Assembly: GCA_023417735.1 (NCBI GenBank)
Contig: JAEZEK010000454.1
Span: forward strand, 1-5,669
Source: Pseudomonadota bacterium
GTDB lineage: Bacteria > Pseudomonadota > Alphaproteobacteria > Rhizobiales > Afifellaceae
DNA length: 5,669 nt
Direction: 5' to 3'
Of this stretch, positions 1 through 5,669 are shown in pieces; positions within the stretch are counted from its first letter, which is position 1; each line of letters opens with the position of its first letter. The position numbers were made by a program, and so were the translations under genes. Under the pieces are notes generated by a model, which was not told the DNA's origin, did not search any database, and worked only from the letters and a program-made list of their open reading frames with translations.

Positions 1-1
1 G

Positions 2-94
2 GGCGGCGGTGGCCGCCCGGGCGGACCGCCTCGGCCCGGCGGGAAGGGCGCGCCGCCGCCGAACCTGAACTTCACGGACATCACGAAGGAATAG
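2..94 (+). CDS. 3' end of an unidentified gene, Gly/Pro-rich C-terminal tail (partial)
   Basis: The last 30 codons and the TAG stop of a gene that enters from the left edge. The first 20 visible residues are very low complexity (9 Gly, 7 Pro, plus Arg, Lys and Ala), and the protein ends in NLNFTDITKE. The frame is supported by the final ten codons, where nine third positions are G or C while the first and second positions are mixed, as expected for coding DNA in this genome. Frame 3 stops at 66-68. Frame 1 stays open but would run far into the sulfotransferase gene. The tail looks like a flexible extension, and its family cannot be told from this piece. It has no Tyr and no RTX nonapeptide. 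It lies upstream of the sulfotransferase gene on the same strand, so it could share its operon, although 114 bases and a hairpin separate them. Confidence 0.6.
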   Translation, partial: GGGGRPGGPPRPGGKGAPPPNLNFTDITKE

Positions 95-132
95 TGCGGG
101 CGCCGGCGACACCGCCGCTCATCCGGAACAGA

Positions 133-155
133 GTGCCGGCCCGACGGCCCGGCAC
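133..155 (+). terminator. GC-rich hairpin between genes, possible weak terminator
   Basis: GTGCCGG at 133-139 is exactly complementary to CCGGCAC at 149-155. The stem continues past one C-C mismatch with two more C-G pairs and closes on a three-base loop. It sits 38 bases after the TAG of the partial upstream gene and 53 bases before the sulfotransferase start. No T-run follows (the next bases are GAAAG), so it is not a standard intrinsic terminator. It could stall polymerase, protect a 3' end or assist Rho-dependent termination, or it could be a chance product of high GC. No convincing promoter is visible in the 95-208 spacer. Confidence 0.3.
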
Positions 156-193
156 GAAAGCCGAACCCGCCGCCCCCCTGCAGGCCAGCCGCC

Positions 194-198
194 AGGAG
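194..198 (+). promoter_or_regulatory. Ribosome binding site of the sulfotransferase gene
   Basis: AGGAG with a ten-base gap to the ATG at 209. It supports this start over other in-frame possibilities. Confidence 0.6.
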
Positions 199-208
199 CC
201 CACGGCCC

Positions 209-1234
209 ATGCCAAAGCGCCGGTATATCCATATCGGATACCCGAAATGTGCCTCGACCTCGATCCAGATCACGTTCTTTCCGGATCATCCCGAGCTCTA
301 TCACCTCGGCAACGGCTGGAACAAGAACAACAACCGCTACATAGACGACGCGGTGACCAACGTCGCTGAAGTCGATCTCCGCTACAAGCGCGAGTTCATC
401 TACGACTCCCAGCAGGCGAAGGCGGCGTTCGAGCCGCATTTCGAAGCGGCCGAGGCGGACGAGAAGACCAAGGCGGTCGGACTTTCTTCCGAATTCCTGT
501 CCTTCACGCTCGGCAATGAGGTCGACGTCGTGACCAAGGCGAAACGCCTCCACGAAATCTTTGGCGACGACACCTGCGTCGTCTTCGTGTTCCGGGAGCA
601 GCTCAGCCTGCTGAAGTCGCTCTACACCGAGATGGTGAAGGGCGGGTACCCGGGCACGTTCCGGAAGTTCCTCGAGTACACCTATCTCTTCCAGGACCGG
701 AACTGGTGCCGCGAGTTCTGTTTCGACAAGGTCTTCGATCTCTATGCGGGCCTGTTCGGACGCGAGAACGTGTGCGCCGTACCGTTCGAGCTGCTCAAGG
801 CCGACGAGAAGGCCTTCGTCGCGCGCCTGTGCGACGGCATCGGGGTGAGCCGGGTCGAGCTGCAGATGCGCGAGCTCAACAAGCAGGGGCCGTCGCTCGG
901 CGTCTACGAACTGATGCGCCGGTTCAACGAGAAGTTCCCGCACGAGTTCGGCGGCGCATTCTACGAGCCGTTCAGCTGCATGCGGATGCGGACCTATTTC
1001 CAGAACGAACTCGGCGTCGCGGTTCCGCACGAAAGGGCTGCGGACGACTTCATCCGCATGCCGCTCTCCAAGGGCGCGCAGCAGCTCCAGCAGCACAATC
1101 CTGCGCCCGATATCGACCTCAATTTCCCGCCAGCCTTGGTCGAGCGGCTGACGGCGATCTATGCGCCGTCCAATGCCCGCCTGGCGGAGCAGACAGGGGT
1201 CGATCTTGCGGGATACGGGTACAGGCTGCCCTAG
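209..1234 (+). CDS. Sulfotransferase family protein (PAPS-dependent)
   Basis: A 341-residue protein with the hallmarks of PAPS-dependent sulfotransferases, which move a sulfuryl group from PAPS to a hydroxyl or amine of a sugar, lipid, small molecule or tyrosine. An N-terminal beta strand (YIHIG) leads into the 5'-phosphosulfate loop GYPKCASTSIQ (residues 10-20, Lys13 the expected PAPS-contacting lysine). SSEFL (93-97) matches a segment common in bacterial members. The 3'-phosphate site is FVFRE followed by S137 and Y139, giving the R129-x7-S137 spacing of the family. The C-terminus (IYAPSN, about 318-322, then LAGYGY) also resembles bacterial members. There is no signal peptide or membrane segment, so it is probably cytoplasmic. 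The ATG is supported by AGGAG at 194-198, ten bases upstream. AT-containing codons look more frequent here than in the neighbours. The acceptor substrate cannot be read from the sequence. Confidence 0.85.
   Translation: MPKRRYIHIGYPKCASTSIQITFFPDHPELYHLGNGWNKNNNRYIDDAVTNVAEVDLRYKREFIYDSQQAKAAFEPHFEAAEADEKTKAVGLSSEFLSFTLGNEVDVVTKAKRLHEIFGDDTCVVFVFREQLSLLKSLYTEMVKGGYPGTFRKFLEYTYLFQDRNWCREFCFDKVFDLYAGLFGRENVCAVPFELLKADEKAFVARLCDGIGVSRVELQMRELNKQGPSLGVYELMRRFNEKFPHEFGGAFYEPFSCMRMRTYFQNELGVAVPHERAADDFIRMPLSKGAQQLQQHNPAPDIDLNFPPALVERLTAIYAPSNARLAEQTGVDLAGYGYRLP
1195..1199 (+). promoter_or_regulatory. Likely ribosome binding site of the protease gene, inside the sulfotransferase gene
   Basis: AGGGG lies six bases before an in-frame TTG at 1206. 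No comparable site is seen before the earlier ATG codons at 1161 and 1173. This favours the TTG as start and places initiation inside the last codons of the sulfotransferase gene, where translating ribosomes could couple the two genes. Confidence 0.4.
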
Positions 1235-2543
1235 CACGGGAACGGTAACGGCGGCGGCGCGTGTCGCGCTCGCGTGCCTTGCCATCCTTCTCCTCGCGCA
1301 GCCGGCGGCGGCTGCCGCAGCCGAGGACTTCGTCCTCGATGCGGCCGGACGCGTCTGCCGCGGCGGCGTGGCAGCCCCGCCCGCGGAGGGCGCCGCCCTG
1401 GAGAGCGAAGACCGTTTCCGGCTCCGGGACGAGATGGGCTGGATGCGCCTCTGGCGTTTCCCGGGCGGGTCTCTCAAGGTGACCGGCATCCGGCGCGGGC
1501 CAGGCGCCGGCGCCATGTTCTTCGTGGACTATCACGAAGGTGCGGCCGGCGCGGAGCGGCCCCTGATGCGTGCCGTCGTCGATCAGTCGTGCCGGGTGCT
1601 GGGCGGCCGCAAGATTGTCTACGCAGACAGCGACGGCGCGGCGACGGCGGAAGCCGTGCAGCCCCTCGACGCAGCGATGCGGCCTCAGGGCCAGCCGGCA
1701 CCGCTCAATCCGCCGGTGCCGGACGGAACCGGCGGCCGCGATTGCACCCGGGTGGCGCTCCTCGACAACGGGGTCAACTATCTCGAGCCCGAGATCGAGG
1801 CGCGGCTGGCCCGGGACCCGGACGGTCGCCTGGTCGGCTACGATTTCTGGGACGACGACGACCGGCCGTTCGATTTCGGCGTCCCGCCCGGATCGAAGGA
1901 TCCGCGCGTTTCCGCCTTTTCGCCCCGGCGTCACGGCTCCATGGTGGCGAGCGTCTTCATCCGCGACGCGCCCCGGCAGGTCTGCATCGTGCCTTACCGG
2001 TACTTCCCGCAGGACCCGGAGCGGAAGATCGGGGCGATCGTCGAGCGCGCTGCCGCGGACGGCGTGCGGGTCGTGAGCATCTCGTCGGGTCGGTCGCGGC
2101 CCTGGCCGGACTTCGAGGAGGCGATGCGGCGCCATCCGGACATGCTGTTCGTGATCGCCGCCGGCAACGAGGGCGCCGACCTCCGCAACACGCCGAACTA
2201 TCCCGCCAGCTACGACGTGCCGAACGCCGTGGTGGTGGCCGCCGCCGATGAGACCCACGGCCTCTGGGCCAGGAGCAATCACGGCGCGGGCGTGGTCCAT
2301 GTCGCCGTCCGCGCGACCGACCTGCCGGGCCGGCGGTTCGACGGCTCGCCGGCGGAACTCACCGGCACGAGCTTCGCTTCGCCGCGCATCGCCGCGGTGG
2401 CGGGGGCGATCGCGGCACGGGATTCCGCCCTCTCAGGGGCGGAACTGCGGGCCGAGATTCTTGCGCTCGCGCGCGGCACGGGCGTCGTCGCCTCCGAGAT
2501 TCCCGTCCTCACCGACGAGGCGATCGCTGCGGCGGTTCGCTGA
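1206..2543 (+). CDS. Exported S8 family (subtilisin-like) serine protease
   Basis: A serine endopeptidase of the subtilase family, about 445 residues from the TTG at 1206. After a short polar stretch comes the hydrophobic core VALACLAILLLA and an Ala-rich cleavage region ending before EDF (about residue 39/40), so export by Sec to periplasm or outside is expected. Residues 40-170 form a leading region with no prodomain I can name. The catalytic domain shows a complete set: Asp187 in VALLDNGV, His243 in RHGSMVASV, oxyanion Asn321 in IAAGNEG and Ser389 in TGTSFASP. Four cysteines in the mature part (51, 129, 180, 260) could form disulfides, fitting an extracytoplasmic enzyme. The start is uncertain: ATG at 1161 or 1173 would give a long N-region and overlap the sulfotransferase gene by 74 or 62 bases, while the TTG overlaps by 29 and has AGGGG upstream. 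It is probably co-transcribed with the sulfotransferase gene. The substrate is unknown; a Sec-exported protease beside a T1SS could process secreted or surface proteins. Confidence 0.88.
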   Translation: MRDTGTGCPSTGTVTAAARVALACLAILLLAQPAAAAAAEDFVLDAAGRVCRGGVAAPPAEGAALESEDRFRLRDEMGWMRLWRFPGGSLKVTGIRRGPGAGAMFFVDYHEGAAGAERPLMRAVVDQSCRVLGGRKIVYADSDGAATAEAVQPLDAAMRPQGQPAPLNPPVPDGTGGRDCTRVALLDNGVNYLEPEIEARLARDPDGRLVGYDFWDDDDRPFDFGVPPGSKDPRVSAFSPRRHGSMVASVFIRDAPRQVCIVPYRYFPQDPERKIGAIVERAAADGVRVVSISSGRSRPWPDFEEAMRRHPDMLFVIAAGNEGADLRNTPNYPASYDVPNAVVVAAADETHGLWARSNHGAGVVHVAVRATDLPGRRFDGSPAELTGTSFASPRIAAVAGAIAARDSALSGAELRAEILALARGTGVVASEIPVLTDEAIAAAVR

Positions 2544-2564
2544 CGAGGCGGATGCAACCGGTTC

Positions 2565-3917
2565 TCAGCTCTCGCGGAAGCTCTTCTGCGCGGACTTGAG
2601 GATCGGGTCGATCAGGTAGTCGACGAACGTCCGCTCCCTGGTGACGATCAGGGCCTGAACGCTCATGCCCGGAACCATGCGGATCCGCGGCCCGAGATCG
2701 TCGAGCTCCGACGGCGGCACCTTGATCTTCACGAGATAGTACGATTCCCCCGTGGCGCTGTCGACGAGGCTCGACGCCGAAACCGTTTCCACCGTGCCCT
2801 CGATGAGCGGCATTTCCCGGGTGGGGTAGGCGAGGAGCTGGAGGCGGGCGGTCTGCCCGGCATGGACCGCGTCGATGTCGTTCGGCTGCACGCGCGCGTC
2901 GATGATGAGCTCGTCTTCCGCCGGCACGATATCCATGACCGTGGCGCCGGGCTCTATCACGCCGCCGATCGTGTGGAGGCGGAGATTGAGGATCGTCCCC
3001 TCGACGGGCGAGCGGACGACGGTGCGCTCGAGCGTGTCGCGGCTCGCCGCAATCTTCTCCGCCACCGACTGGATCTGGCCGCGAACGCTCACCAGTTCGG
3101 AGATCACCTCGTCGAGCCGCGTCGCCTTCGCCTGGGCGATCTGCAGCGTGGTCGTCTTGACCAGTTCCGTTCGGGTCGTGATCTGGCTTTCCAGCGAAGC
3201 CTTCTTCTCCTCGCGTTCGGCGAGCGACTGCTGGACGTCGAGCACCCTGGAGATCTTCTCCAGGCCGCGGCTGCGCAGGTCGTCGACGAGGTCGATTTCC
3301 TGCTTGATGAGCGTGAGCGCGCGGCCGATCGCCTCGACCTGGATGTTCAGCCCGCGGACCTCGGCCTCGTATTGGCGAACGGTCTGGTCCATGATCGCGA
3401 GGTTGCTTTCGAGCGTCGCCTTGCGCGTGGCGAACTGGCGCTCCTCCGCCTCGACGATCTCGGCCACGGCGGCGACCGTTTCCGCCTCGCGGCGCAGCTC
3501 GGCCGGGAACTCGGGGCGGGCGTCGTCCTCGCCGTGAAGGTAGCGCCATTCCGCGTCGAGGCGCGCCCGCCGCGCGATGAGGCTGCGGTGCTCGACGAGC
3601 TGCTGCTCGAGCGCGGAGCGGGCCTTGGTGTCATCGAGCACGACGAGCACGTCGCCGACGGCGACGACCGAGCCGTCGCGCACCTCGATGCTGCGGACGA
3701 TGCCGCCTTCCAGGTGCTGGATGGACTTGCTGTTCGTGTCGGGACTGACGACGCCGCCCGCCACCGCCGCGCCCGAGAGCGGCGCCGTCAGGGCCCAGGT
3801 CCCGAAGCCGCCGAAGAAGCCGGCTATGGCGAGCGCGCCGATCGCGACGGGCGTGCGCAGCATGCCGCCGAGGCGAGGCCGCCCGGCGCCGGCGGACTGG
3901 CCGATGGATCTGGTCAT
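2565..3917 (-). CDS. HlyD/PrtE-family T1SS membrane fusion (periplasmic adaptor) protein
   Basis: The periplasmic adaptor that links the inner-membrane ABC exporter to a TolC-like outer-membrane channel. From the ATG at 3917 it is 450 residues. A short cytoplasmic N-terminus is followed by one membrane segment (about residues 24-44, AIGALAIAGFFGGFGTWAL). Next is the first lipoyl half with the family motif SIQHLEGGIV (65-74), then a long charged helical region (about 100-295) expected to form the coiled-coil hairpin. The second lipoyl half contains RSPVEGTILNL, followed by beta-barrel segments. The C-terminus, VPGMSVQALIVTRERTFVDY and then LIDPI, fits the HlyD-family signature. Length and layout are normal for PrtE/PrsE. 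In-frame ATGs also exist at 3935 (8-base overlap with the ABC gene, weak upstream site) and 3923. The 3917 ATG has GAGGAA at proper spacing. It is the second gene of a - strand operon with the ABC transporter and converges on the protease gene across 21 bases (2544-2564), which hold no recognisable terminator. Confidence 0.93.
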   Translation of the reverse strand: MTRSIGQSAGAGRPRLGGMLRTPVAIGALAIAGFFGGFGTWALTAPLSGAAVAGGVVSPDTNSKSIQHLEGGIVRSIEVRDGSVVAVGDVLVVLDDTKARSALEQQLVEHRSLIARRARLDAEWRYLHGEDDARPEFPAELRREAETVAAVAEIVEAEERQFATRKATLESNLAIMDQTVRQYEAEVRGLNIQVEAIGRALTLIKQEIDLVDDLRSRGLEKISRVLDVQQSLAEREEKKASLESQITTRTELVKTTTLQIAQAKATRLDEVISELVSVRGQIQSVAEKIAASRDTLERTVVRSPVEGTILNLRLHTIGGVIEPGATVMDIVPAEDELIIDARVQPNDIDAVHAGQTARLQLLAYPTREMPLIEGTVETVSASSLVDSATGESYYLVKIKVPPSELDDLGPRIRMVPGMSVQALIVTRERTFVDYLIDPILKSAQKSFRES

Positions 3918-3923
3918 GTTCAT

Positions 3924-3929
3924 TTCCTC
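3924..3929 (-). promoter_or_regulatory. Ribosome binding site of the membrane fusion protein, overlapping the ABC gene stop
   Basis: Read on the - strand, GAGGAA overlaps the TGA stop of the ABC gene (TGAGGAA). GAGG lies eight bases before the ATG at 3917. The same bases lie downstream of the alternative ATG at 3935, so they cannot serve that start. The arrangement implies translational coupling of the transporter and adaptor. Confidence 0.5.
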
Positions 3930-5669
3930 AGCCATTGCCGCTCGGCCCGCTCACCGCCTGGAGCGCGATGCGGCGCTGGGGTCCGCCGCCGCGCTCGATC
4001 CGGCCCTGGCCGTTGTCGCGCAGCCGCTCCATCACCGCCTTCGGCTCGCCATAGGCCTCGATCATGCCGTCGCGCAGCAGCAGGAGGCGGTCGCAGATTT
4101 CCAGCAGCGTCGGCCGCTGCGAGACGAGCACGATGGTGCTGCCCTGCTCGCGCAGCTGGGCGAGGTTTTCGATGAGGGCGGCCTCCGAGCTGCGGTCCAG
4201 GAATGTGGCGGGCTCGTCGAGCACGATGAGCCGGGGGCGGCCGTAGAGCGCGCGCGCGAGCGCGATGCGCTGGCGCTCGCTCCGCGACAGGATGAGCGTG
4301 TCGTTGTCGACGATCGTCTCGTAGCGGTCGGGCAGCTCGATGATGGCCGAATCGATGTTCGCCATGCGCGCGGCCTCGACCACCGCGCTGTTGCGCCCCT
4401 CGCGGGGGGCGGGCTCGAGGCGGGCGATGTTGTCGGCGATGCTGGCATGGAAGAGCATCGGGTCCTGCGGCAGGTAGCCGATGTGGCGGCCGATGTCCCC
4501 GGAGAGCTGGCGGTGCAGGTCGGCATTGTCGAGGCGGACGCTTCCGCCGGTCGGCGCGACCACGCCGACGAGCATCCGCAGCAGCGTACTCTTGCCGGAG
4601 GAGGACGGCCCGAGCACGCCCAGCATCTCGCCGGGCCGGACCTCGAAGCTGAGCGGCCGGAGCACCGGCCGGCCGCGCCCCTGCGGCATGAAGAGCGCCT
4701 GCTGCAGGACGAGATGCCCCTCCGGCCGCGGCGCCTCGTAGGGGATGTCGGCGCGGGCGTCGACGGCGGCAAGCTGCTGCTGGATGCGGCCGCGGGCCTG
4801 CCAGGTGTTGACCATGCCCCGCCAGGCCGAGATCGCCTGGTCGACGGGGGAGAGGGCGAGCGAGAGCAGGATGGCGCCGGCGATCATGACGCCGGACGTG
4901 ACCTCGCCCTCGAGCACGAGATAGGCGCCGGTCGCGTAGGTCAGGACCTGGGCGAGCTGGCGGATGAAGCGGGTCAGGCCGGTGATCGACGCATTGCGCT
5001 CGTTGACGCGCTCGTCATCGTCGCGGGCCGACCGGCGGATGGTGTCGAGCCGCGCCAGGAAGGCGTCGAGGAGGCCCATCGCGTGGATGATCGCCGCATT
5101 GTGGCTGCCGCGCTCGACCTCCTGGAACAGGCGGTTGGATTGCGCCTGCGCCGCCATCTGGCGGTTGCGGATCAGGATGTCGTTGATGCCCGCGAGCAGC
5201 AGGAGAAGGATCGCTGCCGCCACCGTCAGGAGCCCGAGCCAGGTGTGGAGCAGGAAGATGACCAGGATGAAGATGGGCGTCCACGGCGCGTCGAGCAGGG
5301 TGGCCAAGCCCTGAGAGGAGATGAACTGCCTGACCATGCTGAGGTCGCGGACCGCCTGGCTGCCCATCGAGCGGCCGACGAGCTGGCCGTCGAGGCTGGC
5401 GGTCAGCACGGGGCGGAACAGGCGCTCCTCGAGCCACTGGCCGATCCGGTTCTGAATCACCTTCTGCACCGCGAGCAGCGTCGAGGCCACGACGAGCGCG
5501 AGCGCGGCGATCAGCGTCAGGTAGAGGAGTGTGTCCTCGCTGCCGCTCGAGAGCACCCGGTCGATGATCTGGAGCATGTAGAGCGGGATCGTGAGCTTCA
5601 GCAGGTTGGAGAACAGGCTGAACGCAAGCATGACGGCGAAGGCGGGCTTGACCGCGCGCATGGCCTCGT
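3928..5669 (-). CDS. T1SS ABC permease/ATPase, PrtD-like, with degenerate signature and H-loop (5' end probably outside window)
   Basis: The inner-membrane ABC exporter of a type I secretion system, with the membrane domain fused to the ATPase domain. Numbered from the first visible ATG (5661) it has 577 residues. The N-terminus FSLFSNLLKLTIPLYMLQII and RVLSSGSEDTLL are typical of the PrtD branch. Hydrophobic segments lie at about 8-30, 45-65, 127-158 and 236-272. There is no N-terminal C39 peptidase domain. In the ATPase domain, Walker A is GPSSSGKST (351-359), the Q-loop is YLPQD (Q399), and Walker B is LIVLDEP (E483). The signature reads LSRSE (458-462) instead of LSGGQ, the D-loop is TFLD instead of SNLD, and the H-loop histidine is Gln515 (VSQRP). 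The frame stays open to the right edge, and PrtD proteins usually have some residues before this point. GAGG lies only two bases before the 5661 ATG. The true start is therefore probably upstream, outside the window. It is followed directly by the adaptor gene. Confidence 0.92.
   Translation of the reverse strand, partial: EAMRAVKPAFAVMLAFSLFSNLLKLTIPLYMLQIIDRVLSSGSEDTLLYLTLIAALALVVASTLLAVQKVIQNRIGQWLEERLFRPVLTASLDGQLVGRSMGSQAVRDLSMVRQFISSQGLATLLDAPWTPIFILVIFLLHTWLGLLTVAAAILLLLLAGINDILIRNRQMAAQAQSNRLFQEVERGSHNAAIIHAMGLLDAFLARLDTIRRSARDDDERVNERNASITGLTRFIRQLAQVLTYATGAYLVLEGEVTSGVMIAGAILLSLALSPVDQAISAWRGMVNTWQARGRIQQQLAAVDARADIPYEAPRPEGHLVLQQALFMPQGRGRPVLRPLSFEVRPGEMLGVLGPSSSGKSTLLRMLVGVVAPTGGSVRLDNADLHRQLSGDIGRHIGYLPQDPMLFHASIADNIARLEPAPREGRNSAVVEAARMANIDSAIIELPDRYETIVDNDTLILSRSERQRIALARALYGRPRLIVLDEPATFLDRSSEAALIENLAQLREQGSTIVLVSQRPTLLEICDRLLLLRDGMIEAYGEPKAVMERLRDNGQGRIERGGGPQRRIALQAVSGPSGNG

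Noticed and set aside
1..18. Perfect 7-base inverted repeat with a 4-base loop (GGGCGGC/GCCGCCC)
   Set aside because: It falls inside the Gly-rich coding tail and follows from GGC/GGT/CGC codons; there is no sign of a regulatory role.
94..369. GTG-started + strand frame between the partial gene and the sulfotransferase gene
   Set aside because: It overlaps 161 bases of the sulfotransferase gene, has Pro/Arg-rich composition and lacks a ribosome site. The same frame is open to the left edge only because of high GC.
1269..1330. Possible lipoprotein signal (ALAC) in the protease N-terminus
   Set aside because: The cysteine comes before the hydrophobic core, not after it, so it cannot be a lipobox. 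An Ala-rich type I signal peptidase site fits better.
119..1516. Long open frame on the - strand opposite the sulfotransferase gene
   Set aside because: It is very rich in Arg, Ala, Leu and Glu, has no recognisable motif, and lies opposite a gene with clear PAPS motifs and a ribosome site. It is a typical GC-rich antisense shadow.
1119..2300. Long open frame on the - strand opposite the protease gene
   Set aside because: The + strand carries a complete subtilase triad. The antisense product is low in complexity, with Arg/His/Pro bias and no domain.
2862..4175. Long open frame on the + strand opposite the adaptor and ABC genes
   Set aside because: It mirrors a coding strand with firm HlyD and ABC motifs. 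The product is Arg/Asp/Ala-rich without a family signature.
3928..5669. ABC gene as a peptidase-containing (C39) exporter of bacteriocin or RaxB type
   Set aside because: The N-terminus starts directly with the first membrane segment in PrtD style. No C39 Cys/His domain is visible, and only a few residues could be missing if the family pattern holds.
1..5669. tRNA, rRNA, CRISPR array, insertion sequence or attachment site
   Set aside because: No spaced direct repeats, transposase motifs, terminal inverted repeats or tRNA-like cloverleaf were seen on either strand.

Overview
The window is compact, GC-rich bacterial DNA with GC-dominated third codon positions. The codon style, and a type I secretion system (T1SS) of the PrtD/PrtE (PrsD/PrsE) type, suggest a high-GC proteobacterium, most likely alphaproteobacterial. 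This placement is inferred; the window has no rRNA or other taxonomic marker.

The left half reads on the + strand. It holds the last 30 codons of an unidentified gene (2-94) whose product ends in a Gly/Pro-rich tail. After a 114-base spacer with a GC-rich hairpin comes a complete sulfotransferase-family gene (209-1234). Overlapping its 3' end is a complete S8 (subtilisin-like) serine protease gene with an export signal (about 1206-2543).

The right half reads on the - strand and meets the protease gene tail to tail across only 21 bases. It holds a T1SS ABC permease/ATPase (from the right edge down to 3928), followed without a real gap by a HlyD/PrtE-type membrane fusion protein (3917 or 3935 down to 2565). 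These two would form the inner-membrane part of a type I secretion machine. The outer-membrane TolC-like protein is not in the window.

The most unusual point is the ABC protein. Its Walker A, Q-loop and Walker B are intact, but the signature is LSRSE instead of LSGGQ, the H-loop histidine is Gln, and the D-loop is altered. A homodimer would carry these defects in both ATP sites, which suggests a heterodimer with a canonical partner, perhaps encoded just beyond the right edge. The combination of sulfotransferase, exported protease and T1SS recalls the logic of the Xanthomonas Rax system (sulfation, cleavage and export of a peptide). That analogy is a hypothesis; no substrate is visible.
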